Positions 1 through 10,641 of a stretch of DNA of 64,000 bases are shown in pieces. The notes beneath the pieces were generated by a model. That model saw only the letters and a program-made list of their open reading frames with translations. It did not search any database and had not been told where the DNA came from. Made by a program: the position numbers and the translations under genes. Position 1 is the first letter of the stretch, and each line of letters opens with the position of its first letter. Source of the stretch: Epiperipatus broadwayi (Eukaryota > Onychophora > Udeonychophora > Euonychophora > Peripatidae); NCBI GenBank assembly GCA_028023455.1, contig JAQFVV010012418.1:4707244-4771243 (forward strand), in the 5' to 3' direction.

Positions 1-133
1 ATTGTTTATATTAATTAAAAGTTTAAAATCTTATTATTTTGTTATTACAAACTTTCCTGCCAGTCTAGCGCAGACCGGCAAAAAACTTCTGCAGACTGGT
101 GCCGGTCCACGGACCAAGGGTTGAAGACTATTG
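1..133. mobile_element. Terminal fragment of a hAT-type MITE
   Basis: Positions 1-133 are close to the reverse complement of 2876-3010. Both share the G+C-richer terminal motif (accaagggttgaaga here, its complement at 2881-2895) followed by an A+T-rich stretch around ttattaattaaaagttt. The motif resembles hAT termini, which begin CAG-TTCTCAACC or similar. The element lies to the left of position 133 and continues out of the window. It carries no coding sequence. Confidence 0.6.
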
Positions 134-359
134 GTCTAGAGCACTGTCAAATAGGTTTTTTCTACTTGTGGATCAATTAATACCAGAAATTGAGTAAAGT
201 TTTAGAGAATCAAGAAGCATGATAAACATTTTTTTTATACAAATGCAAATGAAAAAATATTGAAAATAAAACTGTGATAAAATCATTTGGTAATTAATTG
301 AACTGATTTAAGACAATGTTTGGAATTAGTTGTTTATCCAAAAGTTTACTTGCAATTTA

Positions 360-800
360 CCTAGCTTCTATATAATGGAATGAGAAAAAATATTATTACT
401 AATGAAAAATATCAGACATTCAAAGTAAAAAGTGGTGCAAAACAAGCGTAAGAATTAGTTCCAAATTTTGTTTTTCAGTTTTATGATAGTTTTCTTTCCA
501 ATTGTTTGTAGGTAATTTTGTGAGGGCTTGATAATAGAACTTTTAATTTGGACCACTTAAAAGCAAAAACAAAAATTTTACCATCTTATCTTCTAGATTT
601 ATAATAGGCAGATGATCGCTCAACTCTTTTCAATTTAAAAGATGATTTATAGAATATTCTTAATGTTCTGAATGCAATCAACAAAGAGTTTGGTTTAGCA
701 ATCAATGTTTAAAAAACACAAGTGCCTCATCTGAAAAAAATCATCAGCAATTTTTGATATGGATGGTTATCAACTTAATAACATAAATCAATTTAAATAT
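360..800 (+). pseudogene. Decayed LINE reverse transcriptase remnant
   Basis: Conceptual translation on the plus strand, interrupted by stops, gives pieces of a non-LTR reverse transcriptase in the right order. VKSGAKQ near 425-450 matches the family's VxxGVRQG motif. ADD at 608-616 is the end of the catalytic YADD/FADD box. It is followed at 664-735 by a segment like NVLNAINKEFGLAINV and KTQVPHL, the usual thumb-side motif. There is no intact frame. It is an old fragment unrelated in orientation to the hAT sequences beside it; the clade (RTE or CR1-like) is uncertain. Confidence 0.55.
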
Positions 801-884
801 CCTGTAGCGTTATCAATAGAAAATCAGTCTGAAATGTTGAAGGGGATCATAGAATTCAAAGTGTGGCTGCCGGGTATAATAAAT

Positions 885-2200
885 CAGTGTTTCCGAAAGT
901 GGGGTACACATATCCTTGGGGATATGCGAAGAGCTTAGTGGGAGTACACGCAGCATAGAACTTTGACTGAATCTGATGCAACAAGCAGCTTACTATTTTT
1001 TATGACAAGCACATAAAAATAATAAAAAAAATTTTATTTATTAGTATTGTGTATGTGTAGTTTTGTATGCATAGCAGTGGCATTGACAAGTACTTTGATT
1101 CTGCATATTCCTCCAGTTTTATGTCTCCGATAACATATTACATACAATACGCATTCACATACACATTGAACTGTTACAGCGCATGCTTGCATATTTTTAG
1201 CTTTCGTCCGATTTTGCTACTGGAAAGGTTTGTTATGTTTTTTAGTAAGTGCCATTGATTTTGATTACTTTTACAAAATATAATTTTTACCCCTAACATT
1301 TAAGATTATGGATTACTGGTCAAAATTTGGAACTTCTAAACAGAATAATAGTAACAATCAACAAACAGAAAATAATGAAATTAATGATGGTGAACCACTT
1401 ACAATTTTGAAAAAACCTGTTAAGAAAAAAGCAAGGAAAACTCGCAAGTACGATAAAGAATATATAAATTTGGATTCTCATGGACTGGAGATGAAAAAGA
1501 ACCTATTCCACTTTGCTTCATTTGTTTTGAAAATCTAACAAATGAAAGCATGAAACCATCTGACTTAAAGCACCATTTTGAGACAAACCACAATCAGTAC
1601 AAAGATAAACCCATCAATTTTTTTGAAAACAAACTTAAGGATTTCAATCTTTCTCAAAAAGTAATGCAGGATTTGACAGGAAGTGACAATCAAAAAACCT
1701 AACAGTTTCATATCATGTGTCCCTTTTAATTGCGAAATATAGTGCAGCAGAGATGATTGGTGAAACTTTAATCAAACCTGCACCTAAGATAATGGCAGAA
1801 GTAATGATAGGAGATAGAGCTAAACAAATTTTTGACTGAGTTCCCCTCTCAAATAATTCAGTATATTGACAAATCATTGACATGTCTAATAATGTAAAAC
1901 AGATGTTTATTGTCTGATATTTCTGAAAGTCATTATTATGCATTACAAGTTGAAGAATCCACTCATATTGCAAATTTTATTGTGTTTGTTAGATACGAAA
2001 AGGATCAAGAAATTCATGATGACTTTTTATTTTGCCAGCCTTTATTAGGTCATACAACAAGAGAAGATATTATTTATGGAGAAACAGGAAAACAATTAGA
2101 AAAAAATGAACAAGAACAAAACAGAACAATTTACAGAAGATGCGATATATTAACATTACACAGTCATTATTTAACATATGATACAAAATAGATTTGTAAA
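885..2200 (+). pseudogene. hAT (Buster/ZBED5-like) transposase pseudogene with left terminus
   Basis: A hAT-like terminus begins at 885 (cagtgtttccgaaagtgggg), a motif typical of Buster-type elements. The transposase starts at ATG 1308. Its N-terminus (MDYWSKFG, then a lysine/arginine-rich stretch and RKYDKEYINLD) resembles ZBED5/SCAND3-like proteins. After a frameshift near 1480 the frame continues as TWTGDE, then PIPLCFICFE and LKHHFETNH, a BED-type zinc-finger region. Further stops occur near 1700, 1838 and 1868. The piece at 1910-2190 contains LQVEESTH and FVRYEKDQEIHDDFLFCQPL, matching the start of the RNase H-like catalytic core. Family members usually have LDEST there, so the first catalytic Asp appears replaced by Glu. 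The rest of the core, the dimerisation region and the right terminus are missing. The element is dead. Confidence 0.8.
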
Positions 2201-2875
2201 AATAATGTTAAAACTTTACACTAGATTAAATATTCAAATAGAAGAAAAAGTCAATAACACTAACTACGTTATATACAATAAAGAAAAAAGTATGAACATA
2301 TATATTAAATGGAGAAATATCATACAATTAACTCATAATTGGCATTTAAACATGAAAGAAAAAGTATGCAATGCGTTTGTCTGAAGATTTGTGATGATAG
2401 CATTTTAATTGTACTTATATTGAATTATTTACATCATCTAACATTCAATAAATATGTGTGCTATGAAAAGAGATCAACATATAAGTACAAATATACATGT
2501 GTATGTATATACTTGTTCTATATGTATTGAGATGTGAGAATACCTGGTTGGTGTATTATAATTAGTACAACTAATTCATAAATAGTTATATGCATATCAC
2601 ACGCATGTATTTGTAAATTATAAGGAAAAGAGATATATATATAAATGTAGATTAATTATAAATAATATAAAATATAAATAGAAAAAAATCTTTATTACTT
2701 TATCTTTTCTGTATGGTTATAAATGCATAATAAAGTCATTACAATTTATTTAATATATATATAAGTAAAAATGTAAGAAAAAAGGGGAGAGAGGGAGGGG
2801 GGATGATTATTAAAAAAAATGTAGATATTGCTATGTGTAATGATCTGTAAATATTCTCAGCCATATACTATATAC
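2201..2875. other. A+T-rich stretch without genes
   Basis: I see no coding signal here. It contains short A+T microsatellite patches (around 2630-2680 and 2755-2765) and a purine-rich run near 2784-2803. It may be decayed 3' sequence of the adjacent Buster element, but no recognisable transposase motif continues. Confidence 0.4.
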
Positions 2876-3599
2876 CAGTGATCTTCAACCCTTGGTCCGC
2901 GGACTGGCACCGTGCCGCAGAAGTTTTCTACTGTTTTGCACTAGACTGGCAGGAAAGTTTGTAATAACAAAATAATAAGATTTTAAACTTTTAATTAATA
3001 TAAACAATTTTTATTTATTTTTTCATCTCATTTTTACCCAATTAAAAAAAAAAGAAACAGAACGAAAACAAAATTTAATCAATTATACATAAATTAATTT
3101 GTTTTTCTAGTTATCACAGATATTTAGGGGGGGGGGGGGGGTAGAATTAAATTTTTTATTACTTTTCTAAAAAATTAAAAATTAAAAAAAAAAAGTTTTT
3201 TGTTATACAAATTCCATATCTTGTGTATTTAACATTAATTAAATTCAGATATTACATTTATCATAGTCATTGTCATGTAATTACACTAGCTGTGATATTT
3301 CCCAACATTCAGGTGAATAACATTTTATTTTTGCATGTTTTAACAATGAAATAATAAATGTGGTAATGCAGGCACATTAATGGAAACATACCGTTTTCTG
3401 TAGCAGTATGACTGCACAACTCGAGAAAGAGCGTTCAGCATGCGAAGGTAAGCAACACCATTACAATACACAGTAACTAGTGTGTTGTTTTGGTCAGTTA
3501 TAACAATTATGCTCATCTAAGGCTAAGCAGTTTACATCTTTAAGAAAATTTATCCGTAGACTTCTGCCGATCCACAGGTGTGGAAAGGTTGAAGACCAC
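2876..3599. mobile_element. Non-autonomous hAT-type element (MITE)
   Basis: The left end cagtgatcttcaaccctt (2876) and the right end ggaaaggttgaagaccaca (about 3581-3599) are imperfect terminal inverted repeats of the hAT kind. The sub-terminal sequences also match inversely (ccgcggactggcac against the ccgatccaca region). Length is about 720 bp with no ORF. An uninterrupted run of 15 G lies at 3127-3141. The flanking 8-mers do not match, so no target duplication survives. The left 130 bp reappear inverted at 1-133, so at least two copies are present. Confidence 0.6.
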
Positions 3600-4989
3600 A
3601 ATACGATTCTGAGGAGGGCAATAAAAAAAAAAAATAACTGAAATATTTTTTTGCATTAAAAATACGTTTGTATTGCATAATCTTTTTCAGTTTTATTTAT
3701 TTATTAATTATATGTGTAAGTATGCAGTGAAAAAATGATCAAAGATAGTGATGACTAACTTTATAATAATAGATATTATTGTTAAATAGAACTTAATTAA
3801 ATCTATCAAGTTTACTTTAAATTTTATATGCACATAGTCATTCTTGTTACACATATACAATTGATTTAATTTATGTAAAAGCAAGTAATTTTAAAGTGAT
3901 AATTCGTAATAATTTAAATTAGGCTGTATTAGCAATATCTACAGTAAAAGCTTAAAGACGAGCTATTATTCATTTATAAAATATTTATATGAGAATCGGG
4001 ATTGATGTAGTGTTGCATTAGATGATCAGACGTTGGATAAATTGCGATATATATTGGCTTGCTAAACATTTAAAAAATATCTTGTGATGAGATGTATGTA
4101 TATCCTCTTTGAGATCTTATCAAAAATATAAAAAAAACATCTTTCATTCTTTCTAATATTCTCAAAACGGAAAATTCTCTGGAAAGCAGTTGGGATAAAA
4201 TTTTCTTACATTATGTGTGAAGAAAATTTGACAAACACATATATTCAAATACAGATTCATAAATAAACAACCTAAAATATTTTGAAATGTCTTTGTTAAT
4301 TTTTGCTCAAAATGAAAAATAATTTAATTAGAAAGGGAACTAGAGATTACAAACCAACTGACTTTAAATCAATTATTATCAACTTAAACTATAAAAGACG
4401 TTAACAGTTATAAATATGTCTAAAATGACAAATTATTTTGACTTCCTAATAATTCTGAAAGAAATAAATAAAATCAATTCCTTTTTATTTCATGCTGAGT
4501 CAACATCATAATTCCTGATTAAGTTCCATTTATACAGGATATGTCACTTAAACTCTATCAGCATGGGAAATAAGTCATCTTTCATTACGAACATAATGAT
4601 GAGGATATTAACATGTTTTAGAAATGAAGCACTAAACGAAATCATTTTCAAATGGGAAATGAATCAAAATATGCCTCTAGTCTTTACCAAATTTAAAATA
4701 ATCTAAGAAATGACCAGTTTTTTTTTAAAGCTTCAACTGTTAAATTAATCTTTAGTAATCGAATTATTAATTTAGTATGACAAACAAAAATTATATTTGA
4801 AAAAACTATAAAATTAAAAGTATTTTATTAATGTTTTTTTTTCTGATTTTTTTTTTTTTTTACAACCTTCATCAGCCTTTTAAAGACAATTAAAATGAAC
4901 TTCTAACAATATACAGTATATACAGTACTGTATATAATAACTTGTTTCAATAATGAATTCAATAGAGGCCGCTGTAAATTAATTCATTG
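3600..4989. other. A+T-rich intergenic or intronic DNA
   Basis: About 1.4 kb with no long reading frame and no recognisable repeat. It holds poly-A/T tracts and a small palindromic patch (atatacagtatatacagtactgtatat) near 4911-4937. Confidence 0.4.
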
Positions 4990-5172
4990 AAGTGATAGCG
5001 GTTACGTCAGTGCTATATACAGTTTTCTCATATATGTTGGCTGGAAGGGTTGCAAAATGGATGGAAGAAAATAATTTAGTGGGAGAAATGCAAGGGGATT
5101 TTCGATCAGATACACGTATGGGAAATAGTTTATTTGTAGTTTCACAACTTATGGATATAAATAGGAATACTG
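4990..5172 (+). pseudogene. LINE A copy 1, piece 1 (reverse transcriptase, 5'-truncated)
   Basis: The frame reads EVIAVTSVLY, then MLAGRVAKWMEENN and GDFRSDTRMGNSLFVVSQL. This is the fingers region of a non-LTR reverse transcriptase; the family's usual form is RPITLLSVLYK, then WMEENN, then GFRKxR. The sequence stops at the 11-mer taggaatactg (5162-5172). It resumes with the same 11-mer at 8587, where the next motif of the same protein follows. The gap is therefore an insertion (LINE B). The 5' part of LINE A, including any endonuclease, is absent, as is normal for truncated LINE copies. Confidence 0.8.
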
Positions 5173-5182
5173 ATCATCATCA

Positions 5183-7303
5183 TCAACCATTATCAATCCA
5201 CTGCAGGATGAAGGTCTCTCCAAGTTTAATCCATCTTCTCTGATCTTTAGCTTCTCTTCTCCACATCACTCCTGCACACTTTCTTATTTCATCCATCCAT
5301 CTCACATGTGGTCTCTTCCTAGATCTTTTACAATCTCTTGGAATCCAGTTTAAAATTTCAATCGTCCATCTATTATCATCTCTTCTAAGCAATATGTCCA
5401 GCCCAACTCCACTTCAATCTTTTAATTTTTTCAATGAGGTCAGTAACACCTGTTTGTTCTCTTACCCATACATTGCGTTTTTGATCTCTTCTTGTTACTC
5501 CCAACATACATCTCTCCATACTTCTTTGAGTGGTATGAAGTCTCTGTATTGCTCTTCTATTAAGTGTCCAGGTCTCAAATCCATAAGTAAGAACTGGTAA
5601 AACATATTTATTAAAAACCTTCCTTTTCAAACACATAGGCATATTTCCTTATAGTATCAAGTTATTTCTACCAAAAGCACCCTAAACAAGTTTAATTCTA
5701 TGATTAATTTCCTCCATTATGTTTCCATCTGTATTAATAACTGTTAACTTCTTCTAATTCATCATAATCAATCTTTATTTTCATATTTTGAGCAAATTGA
5801 TTAAACATTACTTTAGTCTTTTTAATATTTATCTTTAGTCCTACTTTCATCTGATAACTCCTGCAACATTTCCTGCAGCTCTGAAGCATTATTCGCAAAA
5901 ACAACTACATCATCTGCGAAATCTAACTGACTTAAATAATCTCCATTTACCGTCACTCCTTTAATTTCCCATTTTAATCCACAAAATACTTCTTGCAGCA
6001 CTGCTGTAAAAAGTTTTGGAGATATGGAGTCACCTTGTCTTACACCTTTCTCAATGTTGAATTTCCCAGTATCATTATGTAATCTAATTGTTGCTGTTGC
6101 ATTTTTATAAATATTCTTTAAAATATGACAATATCCTGGATCTATACCTTGATGATCCAATGCTTTAATCACTGAAGAAATGTTTATAGAATCAAATGCC
6201 TTTTCATAATCTACAAATCCAAAACATAATGACAACTCATATTCATTTGTCCTTTCTATAACTTCTCGTAATACCTGGATATGATTTACTGTACTAAAAC
6301 CACTTCTAAATCCAGCTTGTTCTCTTGGTTGGTGGAAATCCAATGTTCTCGGTAGACAAGTTGTAATTATCTTGGTAAAAATTTTATATCACCTTTTTTA
6401 AATATTAATATTATTACTGCATTCTTCCAATCATCTGGTATATCTTTATCATTTAGACATTTGGTATATAACTTTCCTAAAAAAATTTCTATTTCTTCAC
6501 CTGCTTCTTCTAATATATCAATTATAATTCCATCATTACCTGGAGCCATTCCTTTCTTCATACATTTAATTGTATGTCTCACTTCTTCATTTAAAATTCT
6601 GGGCAATTCGGAAGATGTAATAGATATAGGAGGTACTTATTCTCTATTACTATATAATTCTTGATAAAAATCTTCTACCAATTTCATGATGGCATCTCTC
6701 TTTTTAGTAATAATTCCATCTTTTCTTCTTATTGCAGATATAAATTTCCTACCAATACCAAAATATTGTTTTACATTCTTGAGACTTTTATTTTCTTCTA
6801 CAGCTTTCCTTGCTAGTTCACAGTTATACTTTCTTATATCATTTTCAACTCTTCCGTACCATTTTACAAAATTCGAGATATTCAATTCTTTTTAATGCAT
6901 CATTTATGTATATCTTCATATTCCTTCTTTTCTTCATTAATTCTCTAGTCTCAGTAGAAATTTTATTGATCAATTGCTGCTTTTTTCTACCAGCTATCTT
7001 TGTTGCCGTTTTTAAAAGTGTATCAGTTATTTTCATATTAATTTCATTCAAATCTGAATCATGTTCAAAATCTACTAATACTTGAAACCGATTTGTAAGT
7101 TCTAATTTAAATTCATAAGAATGTTTCTGAAGATTAGGAATATCAACTGTAAATATTGTATTTCTAAATAATTTTTGTCTCTCTAGTTTTACATTAACAC
7201 ATATCTTACACCTTACTAATCGATGATCACTTCCTGTGTTAAATTTATTAAGAACATTACAATCTTGAAATATGTATTTCCTGTTGGTCAAAATATAATC
7301 CAA
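5183..7303 (-). pseudogene. LINE B reverse transcriptase and C-terminal region (frameshifted)
   Basis: The coding capacity continues in several frames. At 7303-6845 a second copy of DYILTNRK and GSDHRLVR leads into the linker. At 6885-6637 is the pre-RT region. At 6606-6367 is MKKGMAPGNDGI with IPDDWKNAVIILIFKKG. At 6343-5822 are EQAGFRSGFSTVNHI, FVDYEKAFDSI, EKGVRQGDSISP and LDFADDVVVFA, which hold the catalytic residues. At 5642-5183 is a C-terminal region with LPVLTYGFETWTLN, MLGVTRRDQKRN and RRDDNRW. These are the expected RT motifs in order. At least four frameshifts or stops separate them, so no functional polyprotein can be made. Confidence 0.85.
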
Positions 7304-7613
7304 TTCTGCTGCACCTTCATTTGGATGCTTCCATGTCCATTTCCTTTTAATATTTTTCTCAAAAAAAAGAATTCATAATATAAAATTTTTCTTTTTCTGC
7401 AAACTCCACTGACACCTTACTAATCGATGATCACTTCCTGTGTTAAATTTACTAAGAACATTACAGTCTTGAAATATGTATTTCCTGTTGGTCAAAATAT
7501 AATCCAATTCTGCTGTACCTTCATTTGGATGCTTCCATGTCCATTTCTTTTTAACATTTTTCTCAAAAAAAGAATTCATAATATAAAGTTTTTCTTTTTC
7601 TGCAAACTCCACA
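7211..7613 (-). repeat. 204-bp tandem duplication inside LINE B
   Basis: The sequence starting ccttactaatcgatgatc at 7211 recurs at 7415, 204 bp later. Both copies end with ttctgcaaactccac (near 7408 and 7612). The copies differ at only a few bases, so the duplication is fairly recent. It duplicates the endonuclease C-terminus (LDYILTNRK to SDHRLVR) and creates a premature stop. Confidence 0.85.
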
Positions 7614-8179
7614 AGTCTATGTCCTCTCTCATTTCTATTACCATAACCAAAATTACTTACAACACTTTCATCTTTCATTTGTTTACCAATTCTAGCATTA
7701 AAGTCTCCCACAACAATTTTAAAATGTTGTTTACGCTGATCAAAAGCCTTTTGTACATCCATATAAAAATCTACTTCATTACTATGAGAACTTGTTGGGG
7801 CATAAACCATAATTATCAGCATTTGGTATCTGCTATTAAGTTGTATAACAAATCTTGCCACTCTGTCCGATACACCACCAATCTCCACAATATTGTTCTT
7901 CCATTTTTTATTTATAATGAATCCTACTCCACTTGTATTTCCAATATTTGTGCCTCTATAATAGAGTATATGTCCACTTTTTAAATCAATTGTCTCTTCA
8001 CCTTTTCTTCTAACTTCACAAAGTCCAGTAATGTCCCATTTAATATAAGACAGTTTTTCTTCTAATTCTTGCAATTTTCCTTCACTTGAAAGTGATCTGC
8101 AGTTGTAAGTATCTAAATAAAAAGTCATCATCAAATGGCAGCCTGGATCCGCAATCAGGGGATTCTTAGCACCCTCCAC
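7373..8179 (-). pseudogene. LINE B endonuclease domain (frame ends at an internal duplication)
   Basis: This is a 268-codon open frame. After a short leader it reads YNCRSL, then KWDITGLCEVRRKGEE with the catalytic Glu, GVGFIINKKW, MLIIMVYAPTS, VVGDFNARIGK with the Asp/Asn motif, and TAELDYILTNRK with GSDHRLVR, the catalytic SDH. All hallmark motifs of an exonuclease-endonuclease-phosphatase fold LINE endonuclease are present in order. It would nick target DNA to prime reverse transcription. The frame runs into a duplicated copy of its own end (QWSLQKKKNFIL) and stops, so the link to the reverse transcriptase is lost. The start ATG at 8179 is chosen as the first upstream of the conserved domain. 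Confidence 0.85.
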
Positions 8180-8586
8180 CTTCAGCCACCAAACGCTGCC
8201 TTGGTTGGTGACTTTACAGCCTCCTGGGAATAAGGGCCATGCTTTATTTTTATCTGTCGTAATTGTATATATGTATTGGAAAAATATTTATCATTTACAC
8301 AAACATTCATTCTGCCTTATCAGGCACTGAGAAGAAAGACCATGATGTTTCTTGATCTTAAACTCAGATGTAAAAAGCCAATAAACTCACCACGCTGGCT
8401 AATGCATGTTGGTAAGCAGCCCATCCATGTTCGTATATTATATGAATAATCACATTGTAATAACAGCTGCAATGACAAGAACGTATGGAGTGGATATTAG
8501 GAATTTGCCCTGCTCGGTTCCTTTAAGGCCTCCAAGAGGAATCAAAGGGTCTCCTTTCAGTTAATAGCAAACTCCTTTCTGCAGCC

Positions 8587-9325
8587 TAGGAATACTGGTA
8601 AACAGTTATATATGGTTTTTTTTATAGATATAGAGAAGGCGAATGATAGAATAAATAAAAATAGATTATGGGTAAGTTTAGTAAATTTGGGAATGGATGG
8701 AGCTTTAGTGAAGATTATTAAATTATAAGAAAATAATTACTATATATATCAATTAGAGAATATAGAATCAGTTAAAGTTAAAAGTGGGGTGGGACTAAGG
8801 CAAGGATGCCCTATGTCACTTATTTTGTTTTTGTTGTATTTGAGAGAAATGGAAAGAGCAATAGAAAGACTAGGAAGAGGGATAGAGATACCATTAATAG
8901 ATGGCAAGGGAATATATACATTGTAGGTTTTTTTATTTATGGATGATTTCTTTTTGTCTGCAGAAGGAAGGGAAGATATGGAAGTTATGCTAAGGACATG
9001 CGTAAGGGTGGACGAAGAGATGGGGATTAAATTTAATGAAGAAAATCAAAGTAATGATGATTAATACTGGGGAAAGAGAAAACAAACTTTTTATTGGGGG
9101 ATATAAAGTTAGGTGTGGTGAATAGATATAACTATTTGGGTATCATCTTAAGTAATCAGGGAAATTGCTTGGATGAATGGGAGAAAAAATTGATAAATGA
9201 AGCAAAGAAAAGAAAAAGATTGATAAAGAAATTCACAATGTTCTCATATAATAAGTATGATATAGCTAGAATTGTATGGAAGGGAGTGGCAGTAGCAGGG
9301 TTAACATATGGTAACAATGCATTGT
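8587..9325 (+). pseudogene. LINE A copy 1, piece 2 (reverse transcriptase core)
   Basis: Following the LINE B insertion the frame resumes as NTGKQLYMVFF, then DIEKANDRINKNRLW with the catalytic Asp of motif A. VKSGVGLRQGCPMS is motif B. FMDDFFLSAEG is motif C, with DD preserved. The thumb reads VVNRYNYLGIILSNQGNCLDEWEKK. The longest uninterrupted stretch is 9094-9325. Frameshifts occur near 8730, 8925 and 9050. The frame breaks at about 9325, where the first hammerhead retroposon is inserted. Confidence 0.8.
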
Positions 9326-9440
9326 TATTAAAACAGGCAAAACTCTCTATACATATTGCCACTCAGTGCAAGCCAGAGTAATCAATAGATGCCAGAAGGC
9401 TTGTGCATAAAATCCTCATCTAGTGCCTACTCATCCAATG

Positions 9441-9467
9441 TCCCCAGACTAGTTTCTGGCTTGTGGC
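9441..9467 (-). ncRNA. Partial hammerhead ribozyme (3' half)
   Basis: On the minus strand this region reads GGCCACAAGCC, then AGAAACTAGTCTGGGG. It is identical to stem II, the GAAA box, stem III, the GUC site and the stem I 3' strand of the ribozyme at 9785-9824. The CUGANGA box and stem I 5' strand are missing, so it cannot fold alone. It marks the inverted half of the palindromic element. Confidence 0.65.
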
Positions 9468-9784
9468 CCTTTATCTCTATTTAACTACAAAACTATGTTT
9501 TAAATTGAAAACACTATATTTTCAATCCAAGCTCATTAGTTTATATAGTCATATAAGTCAGAACTCAGTTCAGTACCTATACATTTTGGTGACTTTAGTT
9601 CTTTAATAACCATAGCCACCACTATCCTATTAGACAGGATTGGTTTTAAACCAATAAACATCACATGATCACCATTTCTTATGTTTGCTTATAACTGTTA
9701 TTAAAACAGGCAAAACTCTCTAGGTTGCTGGGAAGGTTGCATTAGATCCTAAGATCTAGGTGCAGTGCTCTCAGATCCAAAGCT

Positions 9785-9824
9785 CCTCACTGACGAAGGC
9801 CACAAGCCAGAAACTAGTCTGGGT
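9785..9824 (+). ncRNA. Hammerhead ribozyme (type I, minimal), near-intact
   Basis: The core reads CCTCA (9785-9789, stem I 5' strand), CTGACGA (9790-9796, the CUGANGA box), a GGC/GCC stem II with loop CACAA (9797-9809), GAAA (9810-9813), then CTAGTC (9814-9819) containing a minimal stem III and the GUC cleavage site, then TGGG (9820-9823), which pairs with CTCA of stem I. Predicted self-cleavage is after 9819. The A/A opposition closing stem II next to the core is non-canonical and may weaken it. Very short stem III is known for retrozyme and Penelope-element hammerheads, which act as dimers. Activity is inferred. Confidence 0.75.
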
Positions 9825-9984
9825 ATATTGAATAAGTAAACCCTAGATGGTGATTTTCTGCACAAGCCTTCTGGCATCCATTGATTACTCTGGCTTGTAC
9901 TGAGTGGCGTATTGTCTGTTTTAATAACAGTCATAAGCAAGCATAAGAAATGGTGATCGTGTGATGTTTATTGGCTTAATACAT

Positions 9985-10588
9985 TAAGTGTTAGTAAAAG
10001 GGTATTAGATTACTTAGAAAAAGTACAAAGAGAAATAGGAAGACATGCATTAGATGCAGATGTGTAGATGGCAAAGGAGGCAATTCAAGGAGAAAATGGG
10101 ATGTCCAAGTTTTTACATGAAAGATGCAAAAAGCAAAATGAAAATGTTTGGTAGATTGCAGTTTATGGATAATAAAAGAATAGTCAAAATAGTATTTAAT
10201 TGGATTATTTTATACAAAAGGTAGGATGATTGTGTTAGAAGAATTGTTGAGTGTTATAGTGTTAAGAAATGAGATAGAAGAATAGATGCATTAATAAAGA
10301 ATAGGGAGTTGGAGAGATGGAGAAATTTAATAAGGAGAATAAAAAGAGTTTAAATATATATAGAAATAAGCAAATATTGGGTGCGAGTTAATTTATGATA
10401 ATAGCAAGGAAAATAGTTTACTGTTTAGGGCTCGAACGGGATCTTTAGCAACAAAGGAATATACATACAAATGGTAAAAATGTGGGTGATTAAGTCTGCA
10501 AGTTGTATAAGAAAGGCATAGAAAATATTAGGCATCTGTTAATTGAATGTAAATGCCTGAAAGCAGAAAGGGTACAAAAAATGAAGTT
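9985..10588 (+). pseudogene. LINE A copy 1, piece 3 (C-terminal region)
   Basis: It is collinear with LINE A copy 2 (31960-32630). It encodes, with several stops, the post-RT region (LDYLEKVQREIGRHALDADV near 10005-10065) and the cysteine/histidine motif region at 10490-10560. IENIRHLLIECKCLKAE is clear there. The H-x4-C spacing with an upstream cysteine resembles the C-terminal zinc-knuckle of several LINE clades. It ends at the 13-mer aaaaaatgaagtt (10576-10588), which recurs at 11560. Confidence 0.75.
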
Positions 10589-10641
10589 ATATATAGAGCT
10601 CGCAAAACAAGTTCTTAACAAGCTTTGTAGAATATCCCCAA

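Larger units (their letters stand above)
5173..8586 (-). mobile_element. LINE B: near full-length RTE-like non-LTR retrotransposon
   Basis: A minus-strand element of 3.41 kb flanked by a perfect 11-bp target-site duplication taggaatactg (5162-5172 and 8587-8597). Reading the minus strand, it has a G+C-richer 5' leader (8586-8180), an apurinic-type endonuclease, a reverse transcriptase, and a C-terminal domain of the kind often annotated 'craniofacial development protein 2-like' in invertebrates. The 3' end is a short gatgatgatgat repeat at 5173-5184. A short tandem repeat instead of poly-A and a total length near 3.3 kb are typical of RTE-clade elements. The element sits inside LINE A and is therefore younger. 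Several frameshifts and an internal tandem duplication (7211-7613) have inactivated it. Confidence 0.85.
9326..9977. mobile_element. Palindromic hammerhead retroposon 1 (retrozyme/Penelope-end-like)
   Basis: This insertion interrupts LINE A; the uninterrupted LINE copy at 31930-31980 shows the empty-site sequence. The flanks aatgcatt (about 9316-9323) and aatacatt (about 9978-9985) look like a short target duplication. The element is head-to-head. The left part (9326-9470) is the reverse complement of 9770-9935, sharing ttaaaacaggcaaaactct, the agagtaatcaat block, the cttgtgca block and the hammerhead catalytic half. The ends also contain catcacatgatcaccattt (9659-9677) and its inverse (9944-9962). 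No protein is encoded. Confidence 0.7.

Noticed and set aside
134-2875. Inverted hAT ends at 1-133 and 2876-3010 considered as the two ends of one composite transposon
   Set aside because: The terminal motifs point outward: each element lies outside the interval, so they are two separate insertions.
3127-3141. The 15-G run considered as a G-quadruplex or regulatory site
   Set aside because: A single homopolymer within a MITE. A similar 12-G run at 54657-54668 is in unrelated DNA, so these look like simple-repeat expansions.
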